Assembly: GCA_052103595.1 (NCBI GenBank)
Contig: JBQEKC010000001.1
Location: forward strand, 434,001 to 498,000
Source of the DNA: CAMEGH01 sp052103595
GTDB lineage: Bacteria; Patescibacteriota; Saccharimonadia; Saccharimonadales; Saccharimonadaceae
Direction: 5' to 3'
DNA: 64,000 bases
Part shown: positions 54,601 through 63,288 of the stretch, piece by piece
Layout of the letters: each line of letters opens with the position of its first letter
Position numbering within the stretch: the first letter of the stretch is position 1
Made by a program: the position numbers and the translations under genes
The notes under the pieces: generated by a model
Told to the model about the DNA's origin: nothing
Databases searched by the model: none
Seen by the model: only the letters and a program-made list of their open reading frames with translations

Positions 54601-55623
54601 ATGGATATACACACAAACATTCCCCTCACCAACTATTTAACGATGCGTATCGGTGGTGCAGCGCGGTTTATGTCTGACGTTTTTTCGGTTGATGACGTGC
54701 GTACTATCGTTGCCAACACACGCGAACAAAACCTACCACTTTTTGTCCTTGGCGGCGGCAGCAACGTTATCGCACACGACGAACTATACAATGGTGTAGT
54801 TGTGCGAAATCGTATTCCCGGCTTTGAAAAAATCGCCGAAGATAGCCAAACTGCTACCTTTAAAATTGGCGCAGGCGAGACATGGGACGACATCGTTGCA
54901 AAAACTGTTGAACAAAACCTTATTGGCATTGAAGCGATGTCTGCAATTCCTGGTACATGCGGTGCCGCTCCAGTACAAAACATTGGCGCCTACGGCCAAG
55001 AAGTAGCAGACACTCTGGTAGAGCTAGAGGCATTCGATGCTACAACAGATGAAGTCGTTACTATCACAAACGAACAATGTAAGTTTAGCTATCGCGACAG
55101 CATCTTCCGCAATGAAGAAAAGGGGCGCTATATTATTCTTTCCGTTACGCTTGAACTATACAAAGCCGCACCAAAACCACCGTTTTATAAGGCGCTGCAA
55201 GATTATTTTGATACGCACAATATCACACTCTACACGCCAAGTGTTATTCGTAAGGCCGTTACTGCCATCCGCGCCGAAAAGCTCCCCGATCCGACCATCA
55301 AGCCGAATGCTGGATCCTTCTTTAAAAATGCCATGATTGAGCAGTGGCTACTAGATGAATTGCTCGCTACCTACCCCGATATGCCCCACTACGATATGGG
55401 TGAAAAAATTTATAAAGTGCCAACTGGCTGGCTGATTGAACAGTGCGACCTAAAAGACACCTTACACCACGGTATGCGCGTTAATCCAGCAAATGCATTG
55501 GTGCTCATTAACGAATCTGCCACCGGCTACAACGACCTCGCTCGTGCACGCGAAGCTATCCAAGATGCCGTGCGCGATACATTCCGCATTAGTATCGAAC
55601 AAGAACCGCTAGAACTTGCCTAA
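54601..55623 (+). CDS. murB: UDP-N-acetylenolpyruvoylglucosamine reductase
   Basis: The 340-residue flavoenzyme reduces the MurA product to UDP-MurNAc. FAD-binding motifs LTMRIGGAARFM and VLGGGSNVI are at the front, AMSAIPGTCGAAPVQNIGAYGQE follows, then FSYRDSIFR, and the catalytic serine/proton donor region KPNAGSFFKN, with a final glutamate near VLIN. The type I form is complete. With murA four genes on, two successive steps of precursor synthesis are within 5 kb. Confidence 0.95.
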   Translation: MDIHTNIPLTNYLTMRIGGAARFMSDVFSVDDVRTIVANTREQNLPLFVLGGGSNVIAHDELYNGVVVRNRIPGFEKIAEDSQTATFKIGAGETWDDIVAKTVEQNLIGIEAMSAIPGTCGAAPVQNIGAYGQEVADTLVELEAFDATTDEVVTITNEQCKFSYRDSIFRNEEKGRYIILSVTLELYKAAPKPPFYKALQDYFDTHNITLYTPSVIRKAVTAIRAEKLPDPTIKPNAGSFFKNAMIEQWLLDELLATYPDMPHYDMGEKIYKVPTGWLIEQCDLKDTLHHGMRVNPANALVLINESATGYNDLARAREAIQDAVRDTFRISIEQEPLELA

Positions 55624-55697
55624 AATGCTTGCGCTTTTTAGCGCGCTATAGTACCATACAGATATAATTAAAAAATAATTAGGGGGCATGAATAAAC

Positions 55698-56150
55698 ATG
55701 TATACAACTAAAGAAAAAGGTTTCACGATCGTTGAGCTTCTCATCGTTATCGTAGTGATCGCAATCCTTGCAGCAATCAGCATTGTGGCATTTACTGGAG
55801 TGCAGCAACGTGGACGCGACTCAAACCGTACGTCCGATGCGAGTAACATCGCCAAGGCGCTCACAGCTTACACATCAGAAGGAAATGAATGGCCAGCGGA
55901 TGCTGCAGCCGCACAAACTGCACTTACAGATACCTCAGCAAGCGTAAATGTTTCTAGTGAAGTTGCAGGAAAAGTTGAGAGCGCGTCAAATACTCCAACT
56001 AACAACACCGACAACGACGACTACGGCTACGTAACTTGTGATGATGGAGCAGGTGGCCCAGTTACAGGCGCACGCATAACTTACCAGAAAGAAAACTTGG
56101 CTTCGGGCGAAACAAACCCAATCGAAGTTATCGCTGGACGCTGTAGCTAG
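55698..56150 (+). CDS. Type IV pilin, probable major pilin
   Basis: The 150-residue preprotein has a seven-residue leader (MYTTKEKG), cleavage before FTIVELLIVIVVIAIL and Glu5. About 30 residues of the helix (to FTGVQQR) match the pilin at 22866. The compact C-terminal domain has two cysteines (VTCDDG and AGRCS at the end), which could form the D-region disulfide. AGGGGG precedes the ATG and a terminator follows, giving a leadered single-gene transcript, as expected for an abundant subunit. Confidence 0.88.
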   Translation: MYTTKEKGFTIVELLIVIVVIAILAAISIVAFTGVQQRGRDSNRTSDASNIAKALTAYTSEGNEWPADAAAAQTALTDTSASVNVSSEVAGKVESASNTPTNNTDNDDYGYVTCDDGAGGPVTGARITYQKENLASGETNPIEVIAGRCS

Positions 56151-56168
56151 TTTAGATCACGTCTAGAT

Positions 56169-56200
56169 AAAATAGCCCCTCACCGGGCTATTTTATTTTG
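56169..56200 (+). terminator. Terminator of the pilin gene
   Basis: AAAATAGCCC (56169-56178) and GGGCTATTTT (56185-56194), then ATTTTG. Confidence 0.85.
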
Positions 56201-56221
56201 CCAAAAAGTACACTGCTAGAC

Positions 56222-56255
56222 AAAAAACACCCTTCATTTTCGAACGGTGTTTTTT
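56222..56255 (-). terminator. Terminator of glyA
   Basis: AAAAAACACC (56222-56231) pairs with GGTGTTTTTT (56246-56255) just after the glyA stop. Confidence 0.85.
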
Positions 56256-56279
56256 GCAAAAACTTAGCTGTTTTTAAGA

Positions 56280-57476
56280 TTACTTTTTTAGCTCATGCAG
56301 GATCTTTTGCGCTACATCGCGCGCGTCAGCCTCAAGCATGCCGCGCGTCGTCATCGCCGGCGTCCCCAGGCGCAAGCCGCTCGGGCGAAACGGCGGTAAC
56401 GTATCGTTCGGGATTGCGTTAGCATTTGCGGTAATACGCACCGCTTCTAAGCGTTCTTGCGCCTCTTTGCCATCAATCCCAAAACTGCCGTGTACATCTG
56501 CCAAAATTAGGTGGTTACTAGTACCGCCGGCAATTAACTGTAAGCCGCCCTTTTGTAGCTCGTCTGCCATGGCAGCAGCATTTTTTACAATTTGTGCAGC
56601 ATATTGTTTAAACTCTGGCTGCAAAGCTTCGCCAAACGCCACAGCTTTGGCGGCAATTACATGCATATGCGGGCCACCTTGCGTACCAGGGAAGACCGCG
56701 CGGTCGATCAAGGTTGGGATATTTTCAATCGTCTTGGCTGGCTTCTTCAATGGGTTGCCCACTACGCCCTTGCTCAAAATCAAACCACCACGTGGGCCAC
56801 GCAACGTTTTATGCGTCGTGGTGGTAATGACATGAAAACCGTAATCAAACGGATTTTTAGCCACACCGCCAGCAATCAACCCGGCAATATGGCTCATATC
56901 TGCCACCAATAGTGCACCTACCTCGTTGCCAATTTCGGCAAATTTGGCATAATCGAGCTCGCGAGGGTAAGCACTAAAGCCAGCCATAATCATTTTTGGT
57001 TTGTGCTTTTGGGCAAGTTCGCGCAGTTCGTTGTAGTCAATTTCACCCGTGGCAACATCTTTCATGCCGTAGCGCACAAAGTTGTATTCACGCGCGCTAC
57101 GCGTTACCGGGGCACCATGTGTTAAATGTCCACCGTGATCCAGCGACATCGCTAGCACCGTATCGCCCGGCTCAAGCCACGCAAAATACAGCGCCTCATT
57201 CGCCTGTGCGCCACTGTGCGGTTGCACATTTGCGTGATCGGCGCCAAACAGCTTTTTTGCGCGGTCAATCGCAAGTTGCTCTAGCTGATCGGTGTTTTCT
57301 TGCCCACCGTAATAACGCCTGCCAGGGTAACCTTCGCTGTATTTGTTGGTAAAAACACTGCCGAGCGCCGTTAGCACATCATTTGAGACATAATTTTCAC
57401 TCGGAATCAGTTCAATGTTTGTTTTTTGCCGTTCGGTCTCTTGCTCTATCAAACGAGCTACTTCTTTATCTTGCAT
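56280..57476 (-). CDS. glyA: Serine hydroxymethyltransferase
   Basis: The 398-residue PLP enzyme converts serine and THF to glycine and methylene-[55 protein letters not shown] and the PLP lysine in [13 protein letters not shown] (near residue 225) are all present, with [17 protein letters not shown] near the end. Start 57476 was chosen for a strong GGAGGTGA site and normal N-terminus. It pairs with folD metabolically and is divergent from the XRE-MurA gene. Confidence 0.96.
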   Translation of the reverse strand: MQDKEVARLIEQETERQKTNIELIPSENYVSNDVLTALGSVFTNKYSEGYPGRRYYGGQENTDQLEQLAIDRAKKLFGADHANVQPHSGAQANEALYFAWLEPGDTVLAMSLDHGGHLTHGAPVTRSAREYNFVRYGMKDVATGEIDYNELRELAQKHKPKMIMAGFSAYPRELDYAKFAEIGNEVGALLVADMSHIAGLIAGGVAKNPFDYGFHVITTTTHKTLRGPRGGLILSKGVVGNPLKKPAKTIENIPTLIDRAVFPGTQGGPHMHVIAAKAVAFGEALQPEFKQYAAQIVKNAAAMADELQKGGLQLIAGGTSNHLILADVHGSFGIDGKEAQERLEAVRITANANAIPNDTLPPFRPSGLRLGTPAMTTRGMLEADARDVAQKILHELKK

Positions 57477-57561
57477 CTTCACCTCCGTTGGTTCTCTGTT
57501 TCTATTATACCACTTTGGCGAAACTATAGCATTGTATATCACGCGTGATATAATAGTTCTT
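57477..57561. promoter_or_regulatory. Divergent glyA / murA intergenic promoter region
   Basis: The plus-strand TGATATAAT (hexamer 57549-57554) lies 7 nt before the murA ATG. It is within the palindrome-like TATCACGCGTGATATA at about 57537-57552 (ATCACGCGTGAT), a plausible operator for a helix-turn-helix protein. Confidence 0.55.
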
Positions 57562-59091
57562 ATGAGCATTGACACCTATCGACGTAAAATTGGTACATTA
57601 ATCCAAGAAACACGACAAGCTCGTGGTTTTACGCAGGCAGAACTTGCCGAGGCACTTGGCACCAGCCAATCAGCCATCAACCGCATTGAAAAAGGCGGCC
57701 AAAATATTAGCGTTGAAATGATTGCGCGCATTAGCGACGTCCTTTCAAGCAACATTCTTATGATTAACCACTCCGGGAAAACCAACTTTAAGGTAAATGG
57801 CGGTAGCACACTACACGGTGAGATTGAAGTAAAGACAAGCAAAAACGCCGCTGTTGGATTACTTTGTGCGAGCTTGCTTAACAAGGGCAAGACCACGCTG
57901 CGTCGCGTGGCTCACATTGAAGAAGTGAACCGCATTATTGAAGTACTGCAGAGCATTGGCGTAAAAATTCGTTGGATTAACGACAATAAAGACCTGGAAA
58001 TCATCCCACCAAAACAACTTGAACTTGATAATATTGACACGCAGGCAGCAATGCGCACGCGCTCGATTATTATGTTTTTGGGGCCACTTTTGCACCAATA
58101 CGATACGTTTGCGCTGCCGTTTGCTGGTGGCTGTAACCTTGGTACGCGCACCGTCGAGCCGCACATGACCGGCCTTGCACCCTTTGGTCTTTCTGTTACC
58201 GCCACTGATGACAAATACACCGCTACCAAGCAACCATCAATCGTTGATAAAGCCATTCTTTTGACCGAGCGTGGCGACACCGTCACCGAAAATGTATTAA
58301 TGGCGGCAGCGCTCTACCCTGGCACCGTCACCATTCGCAACGCCAGCCCAAACTACATGGTGCAAGATGTCTGCTTCTACCTTGAAAAGCTTGGCGTAAA
58401 AATTGAAGGTATTGGCACTACTACACTACGCGTTACCGGTTTGTCATCAATCGACACCGATGTAGAATATTATCCAAGCGAAGACCCAATCGAAGCAATG
58501 AGCTTTATTGCGGCGGGCTTAGTGACCAATTCTGAAATTACCATTAAGCGCGCACCGATTGAATTTTTGGAAATCGAACTGGCAATTCTTTCTGGCATGG
58601 GGCTTGATTACCACGCCACACCAGAATACATGGCTGATAACGGCAAAACACGTTTGGTTGATATTGAGTTGCGCCACTCGCACCTTGTTGCACCAAAGGA
58701 CAAACTCCATAGCTTGCCATTCCCAGGGGTAAATATGGACAACCTTCCCTTCCTTGGCCTGATTGCGACTGTTGCCGAAGGGCGTACGCTCGTGCACGAC
58801 TGGAGCTACGAGAACCGTGCCATCTACTTTACCGAACTTGGTAAGCTCAATGCCAAAGTGGAACTTGTTGACCCACACCGCGTCTATATTAACGGCCCAA
58901 CTAAATGGAAGGCCGGTGACATTGTCGCGCCACCTGCTTTGCGCCCGAGTGTGGTCATTCTTTTGGCAATGCTGGCGGCGCCTGGCACGTCTATCTTGCG
59001 CGATGTTTATTCAATCAACCGTGGCTACGAAGAGCTAGCTGATCGGTTGAACTCACTTGGCGCAAGCATTCAAACCGTTAAAGAGATTTAA
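57562..59091 (+). CDS. murA: XRE-type HTH fused to MurA enolpyruvyl transferase
   Basis: The first 65 of 509 residues form a Cro/C1-type helix-turn-helix ([37 protein letters not shown]). The rest is an EPSP-fold Mur[15 protein letters not shown] with the KN pair, and [14 protein letters not shown] with the catalytic cysteine, then [14 protein letters not shown]. Parts differ from E. coli MurA ([17 protein letters not shown] in place of the usual PGFPTDMQ region). MurA makes the first committed peptidoglycan precursor. The fusion has no frameshift and a leaderless-type start, so it is one protein. The DNA-binding part may allow self-regulation at the palindrome upstream. Confidence 0.9.
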   Translation: MSIDTYRRKIGTLIQETRQARGFTQAELAEALGTSQSAINRIEKGGQNISVEMIARISDVLSSNILMINHSGKTNFKVNGGSTLHGEIEVKTSKNAAVGLLCASLLNKGKTTLRRVAHIEEVNRIIEVLQSIGVKIRWINDNKDLEIIPPKQLELDNIDTQAAMRTRSIIMFLGPLLHQYDTFALPFAGGCNLGTRTVEPHMTGLAPFGLSVTATDDKYTATKQPSIVDKAILLTERGDTVTENVLMAAALYPGTVTIRNASPNYMVQDVCFYLEKLGVKIEGIGTTTLRVTGLSSIDTDVEYYPSEDPIEAMSFIAAGLVTNSEITIKRAPIEFLEIELAILSGMGLDYHATPEYMADNGKTRLVDIELRHSHLVAPKDKLHSLPFPGVNMDNLPFLGLIATVAEGRTLVHDWSYENRAIYFTELGKLNAKVELVDPHRVYINGPTKWKAGDIVAPPALRPSVVILLAMLAAPGTSILRDVYSINRGYEELADRLNSLGASIQTVKEI

Positions 59092-59129
59092 TCTTTTTTC
59101 GGCGTCATCTGTTATACTAAAGCTACACC

Positions 59130-59810
59130 GTGGAAAAACACCTTACTAATTTCTGGCGATCGCCAGTTGTCAAAACTCCAGCAGATCGCGTTATGTGGGC
59201 GCTCATTATTCTTGCGCGCCTTTCTATGGTTGGAGCAAGCATCTGGGCGTTCTCTCAAGCAGACTGGATTGTATTTGGCATGGCGCTTCTTACTTTTTGC
59301 GCAAGCTTTGTGCCCACCTTTGTTGAACGTTACTACAAATTAAAGCTGCCGATAGAATACCACCTTGTGGTCATTGCCTTTATCTACATGAGCTTGTTTT
59401 TGGGTGAAGCTGGCGGCGCCTATGCGCGTTTTTGGTGGTGGGATGTGTTGCTACACGGTAGCTCTGGTGTTGTACTTGGCTACATTGGCTTTTTATTCTT
59501 GTACGTTTTACAAGCCCGAAAGAAAATTGATCTTTCACCGTTCTTTATTGCAGTGTTTTCGTTCTTTGCGGCGGTGTCATTCGGTGTATTTTGGGAGTTT
59601 TTTGAATTTGGCGCTGATCAACTATTTGGCGCACATATGCAATATGGCAACGATGACACGATGAAGGATTTGATTGTCGATACTGTTGGTGCGTTAATTA
59701 TTGCAGTGCTTGGCTATCACTACTTCAAACACAAGCAAAATAGTCCAATTGAGCGATTTGTTGGTGGATTCATGCGATTGAACCCGCGTCTTTCTAAGAA
59801 AGAAAAGTAG
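59130..59810 (+). CDS. YjdF/DUF2238-like polytopic membrane protein
   Basis: The 226-residue protein has about six transmembrane helices. The conserved stretch WDVLLHGSSGVVLGYIG and later FGVFWEFFEFGADQLFG, NDDTMKDLIVDTVGALI match the YjdF/DUF2238 pattern with its buried H, E and D residues. Function in that family is not settled. The start is GTG, 11 nt after a TGTTATACT box (59113-59118), and it follows murA by 38 nt. Confidence 0.8.
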   Translation: MEKHLTNFWRSPVVKTPADRVMWALIILARLSMVGASIWAFSQADWIVFGMALLTFCASFVPTFVERYYKLKLPIEYHLVVIAFIYMSLFLGEAGGAYARFWWWDVLLHGSSGVVLGYIGFLFLYVLQARKKIDLSPFFIAVFSFFAAVSFGVFWEFFEFGADQLFGAHMQYGNDDTMKDLIVDTVGALIIAVLGYHYFKHKQNSPIERFVGGFMRLNPRLSKKEK

Positions 59811-59825
59811 CTCAAGTGACGTTAC

Positions 59826-59854
59826 AAAATAAAAATCAACCACAAATGGTTGAT
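59826..59854 (-). terminator. Terminator of tRNA-Gly
   Basis: ATCAACC (59835-59841) pairs with GGTTGAT (59848-59854). On the minus strand TTTTTATTTT follows. Confidence 0.8.
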
Positions 59855-59865
59855 GATATTACTTA

Positions 59866-59940
59866 TGGTGCGGGCGGAGAGAATCGAACTCTCATCACTT
59901 GCTTGGAAGGCAGGTATATTAGCCGTTATACGACGCCCGC
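59866..59940 (-). tRNA. tRNA-Gly(TCC), CCA encoded
   Basis: Acceptor GCGGGCG/CGCCCGC, T arm GAGAGTTCGATTCTCTC, anticodon loop CTTCCAA giving TCC. The anticodon stem CCTGC/GCAAG has one C-A mismatch. ACCA follows. Confidence 0.93.
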
Positions 59941-60073
59941 AAATCTTTATAATTTTATCATACCATAGATGACGCGTCGTCGCCACACTAAAATTACCTC
60001 AGCCCAACACAGAATCGATGATATAATGGACATACTTATCATCACTGTAACTGTAAATGCAGAAAGGGCTATC

Positions 60074-60607
60074 GTGAAAGATATCATCGCGCGTCGCATG
60101 CAGGCAGAGGCCGACGCAAATGACGACAAAACAGCAAAACATCTGACGCAATCGTCTGGCCAGCAGGTGCAGCAAGGTGCGGATCAACCTTCAGCCGATG
60201 ATTTGCTTTTCCCGCAAGCAGAAAATGCGCCAGTGCTAGAGCAAACCAGTGGCGATGCTATCCGCGAAGCGCTTTTGCGGCGCGCCAAGGCTAAGCAAAT
60301 GGGCATGGACGAAAAACTCAACTTCGCATCATCAAAAATTGGAAGCGGAGGCTACCGTAAGGCGACGTTCGAACAGGCGGACGATGAAGGTCGCAAGTCG
60401 ATTCTTGGCACGGCCAATGCCAAACGTAAACGCGAGAAAGAAAAGCGCGACCGCCTTACAAACCGTGACAAAAAGCAGCGCCTTAACGCCACGGGCGAAC
60501 TTGATAGCGACACGCCAGCACCAGATACCGAGACTCGTCAATCGTTTAATTCGCACCGAAACTCTTTCAACGAACCAACTGGTCGCAGCTTCAACCCCTA
60601 CGCCTAA
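60074..60607 (+). CDS. Unknown basic, low-complexity protein
   Basis: The 177-residue product (GTG start) begins MKDIIARRMQAEADAND, has a polar Q/S/D region, a middle segment EALLRRAKAKQMGMDEKLNFASSKIG, a highly basic run (AKRKREKEKRDRLTNRDKKQR), and a disordered tail ending SFNPYA. No family is recognised; the basic run could bind nucleic acid. GAAAGGGC lies before the GTG and TATAAT (about 60021-60026) upstream gives a leader of about 40 nt. An upstream ATG in frame precedes the promoter and was not used. Confidence 0.68.
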   Translation: MKDIIARRMQAEADANDDKTAKHLTQSSGQQVQQGADQPSADDLLFPQAENAPVLEQTSGDAIREALLRRAKAKQMGMDEKLNFASSKIGSGGYRKATFEQADDEGRKSILGTANAKRKREKEKRDRLTNRDKKQRLNATGELDSDTPAPDTETRQSFNSHRNSFNEPTGRSFNPYA

Positions 60608-60656
60608 AACCACTAGTAAAGCCTGCGTTTTTCTGCTACAATAACTACGTTAACAT

Positions 60657-60734
60657 GGCGGATGTAGCTCAGTTGGTTAGAGCGTCGGGTTGTGGTTCCG
60701 AAGGCCGAGGGTTCAATTCCCTTCATTCGCCCCA
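60657..60734 (+). tRNA. tRNA-His(GTG), CCA encoded
   Basis: Acceptor GCGGATG/CATTCGC with an extra 5' G opposite C73, the hallmark of tRNA-His. Anticodon stem TCGGG/TCCGA with loop TTGTGGT giving GTG. A TGCTACAAT box lies at about 60634-60642. Confidence 0.95.
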
Positions 60735-60741
60735 CAAAAAG

Positions 60742-60766
60742 CACACAGCACACCTGTGTGTTTTTT
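60742..60766 (+). terminator. Terminator of tRNA-His
   Basis: CACACAG (60742-60748) and CTGTGTG (60754-60760) followed by TTTTTT. Confidence 0.85.
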
Positions 60767-60775
60767 CGTATTTTA

Positions 60776-61048
60776 CTAATCGCGAGCAATTGCAGTATAC
60801 GTAACAGTTTGTGAGTAATTTCCTGGCGCTTGTATTGCTTCAACACTTGCACCGTACCATACCGTCGTTGATTCGTTTTCAACCGCGGCTGTTGTTGTAC
60901 GAATTGGCGCCGGAGCAGTCAATGCAGGAATTCCTGCCCACGTATATACACTTGAAGATACGTTCGTTTCGACCCCAGTACCAACATCAAACCCACCCAG
61001 TCCAGCAACACGAAAACCCCACATTGAACCTACTAACTGCGACGAAAA
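60776..61048 (-). pseudogene. C-terminal remnant of a secreted surface protein
   Basis: The frame reads FSQLVGSMWGFRVAGLGG, then TTTAAVENESTTVWYGASV, ending GNYSQTVTYTAIARD. This closely matches the last 90 residues of the FN3 protein at 63289 (QLTGASWGFRVPN, TQTAAVENQSTTVWYGVSI, GTYAQTVTYTVVARD). No signal peptide, ribosome site or upstream domain exists; the frame merges into the end of the preceding gene in another phase. It is best read as the tail of a paralogue left by a deletion. Translation from an internal ATG (61024) cannot be excluded. Confidence 0.65.
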
Positions 61049-61050
61049 GA

Positions 61051-61722
61051 TTATTTTGACTGATTCGCCTGACGTGAACGCAATACGATGGCGATAAACA
61101 ACAGCCCCAACACACCCGCCAACGCCACTGTCATGCCAAACGAGGTATCAAGTGAAAGTGCACCAGTATTTGGAGCTCGCAGCCACCATGGCCGCTCATC
61201 AGTGTCGTCGTTTGTATCATCGCCTGTTCCAGCGCCGCCATTATCGTCGTCATTCGTGTCGTCATCATCGGGTGGTGTTGTGTCTTCTTCGTACTGCACC
61301 AGTAGTTCGTCTTCGGCCACCGTTGGGACACGACTACCGATTGCCCGAAGGGTAATCTCGTGGACATTTTCGTCTGGTAGCAATATATCAAATACGTTCG
61401 TCGTCCAGATGTCATCTTGCGCGATGGTTCGCTCTTCAATAAACATTCCGTCAAGGTATGCCTGCAACGTTGCCGTAAACCGAGTTTGCGCCGTAACGCG
61501 AGCGTAATATTGCCCATTAAGCGTGTAGTATTCGATTGATATCACACGCACTGCTGGCGAAGGATCTTCAACTGTTACGTTAATTTCTGATGATTGCGAT
61601 TGCTGTGCAGACGTCGTCGCACTATGAAAGAGCGCCATGCTAAAGCACGCAAGTAACAGAGTGATGGCGATCATCACTCTGTTTTTACTTTGGCTTATTT
61701 TAGCGCTTTTTGCGTACTCCAT
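61051..61722 (-). CDS. Surface protein with APNTG sorting-like signal
   Basis: The 223-residue protein has a signal peptide (NRVMIAITLLLACFSMALFH), a beta-sandwich-like domain of about 100 residues (EINVTVEDPSPAVRVISIEYY to LRAIGSRV), an aspartate/threonine-rich linker (TPPDDDDTNDDDNGG), and a C-terminal APNTG followed by a hydrophobic helix and RSRQANQSK. That tail has the sortase-signal layout with Ala for Leu. GGAGG lies before ATG 61722. It overlaps the DUF916-like gene by 23 nt, so both are one unit. Confidence 0.78.
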   Translation of the reverse strand: MEYAKSAKISQSKNRVMIAITLLLACFSMALFHSATTSAQQSQSSEINVTVEDPSPAVRVISIEYYTLNGQYYARVTAQTRFTATLQAYLDGMFIEERTIAQDDIWTTNVFDILLPDENVHEITLRAIGSRVPTVAEDELLVQYEEDTTPPDDDDTNDDDNGGAGTGDDTNDDTDERPWWLRAPNTGALSLDTSFGMTVALAGVLGLLFIAIVLRSRQANQSK

Positions 61723-62647
61723 AGACAATTCCTCCAACAATCAGCACAAAGCCAATTGTGATAGAAAGCACCGCCAGTGGCGAGGCAACAAGCACGTAGC
61801 GCTCTTCTGCGTAGGTGTCGTCCAGTAGCCCAACGGTCGTAGAAACTTTATAGATGCCGATTGTCGCACCGTCCCATTGAAGGTCAATTGCTCGAGTCGT
61901 ATCTGGCAACAAGACGTTTTCACCTTCTGGTGATTCATACACAGTTTTGCCAAAAAGCGAACTGACAGTCATTTTTGCTGAAGCTTCAAAGTCGGTGTTA
62001 CCGGTGTTTTTTAATCGAACATTCGCCATCAGCGGGGCTGTATGCTGCCATCGTTTGATGTCGTTTGAAACAACTTCACCGCTTTCACGAGTGTCACCCG
62101 CCACAGTGCCGTATACAAGCATGCCGACGCGTTTTTTGGCAACAATTGAGCTTTCACCCGTGGCTTCTTCGGTGGTTTCTGCAAAGAGTACCGCATACTG
62201 CCCGCCAGCTGGCACGTCGGTTGGAACATTTACGGTGTAGCCAACGTCGTGTTTTTCGCCCGGTTGCAACGTAATTTCATCTTCCGACATTGTTACCCAG
62301 CGTGAAATTTGCGTACGAGATGATTCTTCGTTAAACACAGGGTCGTACTGTTCGTTCGCAACAAAATACGGCGATGCGTAAAGTTTAAACGTAAACTGCT
62401 CTTCGCCAGTATTGAGTACGGAGAATTTTCCTTCAGATTGCTGACCAGGTTGCAAAGATAATTGCTGTTTCGTTGGTGACACAGTCATTTCGATCGCGCC
62501 GTCTGATGCCGTTGCTTGCGCCTGAGCAGGAACGTGCACGAGAAGTGTTGCCGCAAGTGTAACAAGCGACACAGCAAGCCCCATAAAAAAGAGCTTACTG
62601 TGCGTCATTACCCGCGCCACCATAGGTGTTTCGTGGGAATGAACCAT
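61700..62647 (-). CDS. DUF916-like extracellular protein with C-terminal anchor
   Basis: The 315-residue protein has a signal peptide (KLFFMGLAVSLVTLAATLLV), an N-terminal domain like DUF916, the WxL-associated peptidoglycan-binding domain (VSPTKQQLSLQPGQQSEGKF, SRWVTMSEDEITLQPGEKHDV, VPAGGQYAVLFAETTEE), a second Ig-like domain (NVRLKNTGNTDFEASAKM), and a C-terminal transmembrane helix with VRKKR. In Firmicutes such proteins sit beside WxL proteins; here they sit beside short secreted proteins with a WYG/TYG motif. GAGGT precedes the start. Confidence 0.82.
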   Translation of the reverse strand: MVHSHETPMVARVMTHSKLFFMGLAVSLVTLAATLLVHVPAQAQATASDGAIEMTVSPTKQQLSLQPGQQSEGKFSVLNTGEEQFTFKLYASPYFVANEQYDPVFNEESSRTQISRWVTMSEDEITLQPGEKHDVGYTVNVPTDVPAGGQYAVLFAETTEEATGESSIVAKKRVGMLVYGTVAGDTRESGEVVSNDIKRWQHTAPLMANVRLKNTGNTDFEASAKMTVSSLFGKTVYESPEGENVLLPDTTRAIDLQWDGATIGIYKVSTTVGLLDDTYAEERYVLVASPLAVLSITIGFVLIVGGIVYGVRKKR

Positions 62648-62654
62648 GCGTCAC

Positions 62655-63185
62655 TTACCTCGTCGTTGCAGTGTACACAACTGTTCGGTTGTAAGCGCCT
62701 GGCTCTGCTGTTGCAACGTTAACGCCATACGTAACGGCTGTTGTATCAACACCAGCAGCATTGCTTCCGCCAATCACTGTTTGGGTACCATTTGGCGTAA
62801 TACCAGCATATTGGTTTGCTGGAGTTGCCGCTGTACGGTAGCCCCATGTGTCAGCCGCAAGTGTACCGGCAGTCGTTGGCGCTGCAGGAATTGTTGCTGA
62901 ACTAGTGCCGTGCTCAAGTGCGGTTGAGGCTTCTGCCGATTCGAGATTAAGGTCGTAGCCGGCAACGTTGTTTGTTGTTACAGTAACGTTGTGTGATCCG
63001 GTGCCAACGCCGCTGTTCGCAACTGCTGTAATGTTCACGTCACCGCTCACAGCTAGGCTAATACCTTCTTGTACAGTAACGTTGACTTCAGATTCTGCTG
63101 ACTGCGCGTGCGCTGCCATAAACGGCATCAAAACCAAGGCTGCACTTACGGTTGCGCCAGCGATAATTTTCGTTGTAGTTTTCAT
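62655..63185 (-). CDS. Secreted beta-rich protein of the DUF916 cluster
   Basis: The 176-residue protein has a signal peptide ending MAAHAQ-SAES, followed by a V/T/A/N-rich beta-sandwich (VNVTVQEGISLAVSGDVNITA, NVTVTTNNVAGYDLNLES) and a C-terminal half with ADTWGYRTA, TAVTYGVNV and GAYNRTVVYTATTR. The ending is shared in pattern with the FN3 protein at 63289 and the remnant at 60776, so these are one secreted family. The ribosome site AGGAAAAG and a leader with GTTAT/ATAAC suggest good expression. It is 7 nt before the DUF916-like gene. Confidence 0.78.
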   Translation of the reverse strand: MKTTTKIIAGATVSAALVLMPFMAAHAQSAESEVNVTVQEGISLAVSGDVNITAVANSGVGTGSHNVTVTTNNVAGYDLNLESAEASTALEHGTSSATIPAAPTTAGTLAADTWGYRTAATPANQYAGITPNGTQTVIGGSNAAGVDTTAVTYGVNVATAEPGAYNRTVVYTATTR

Positions 63186-63288
63186 TCTTTTCCTTTTGTA
63201 TTGCTGTTATGCTTTTCGTATAACGCTTATTATACTGTATTGTTATTTGAATGCTAGTCTTTTTTACCCACTACATATTCACCTCCCC

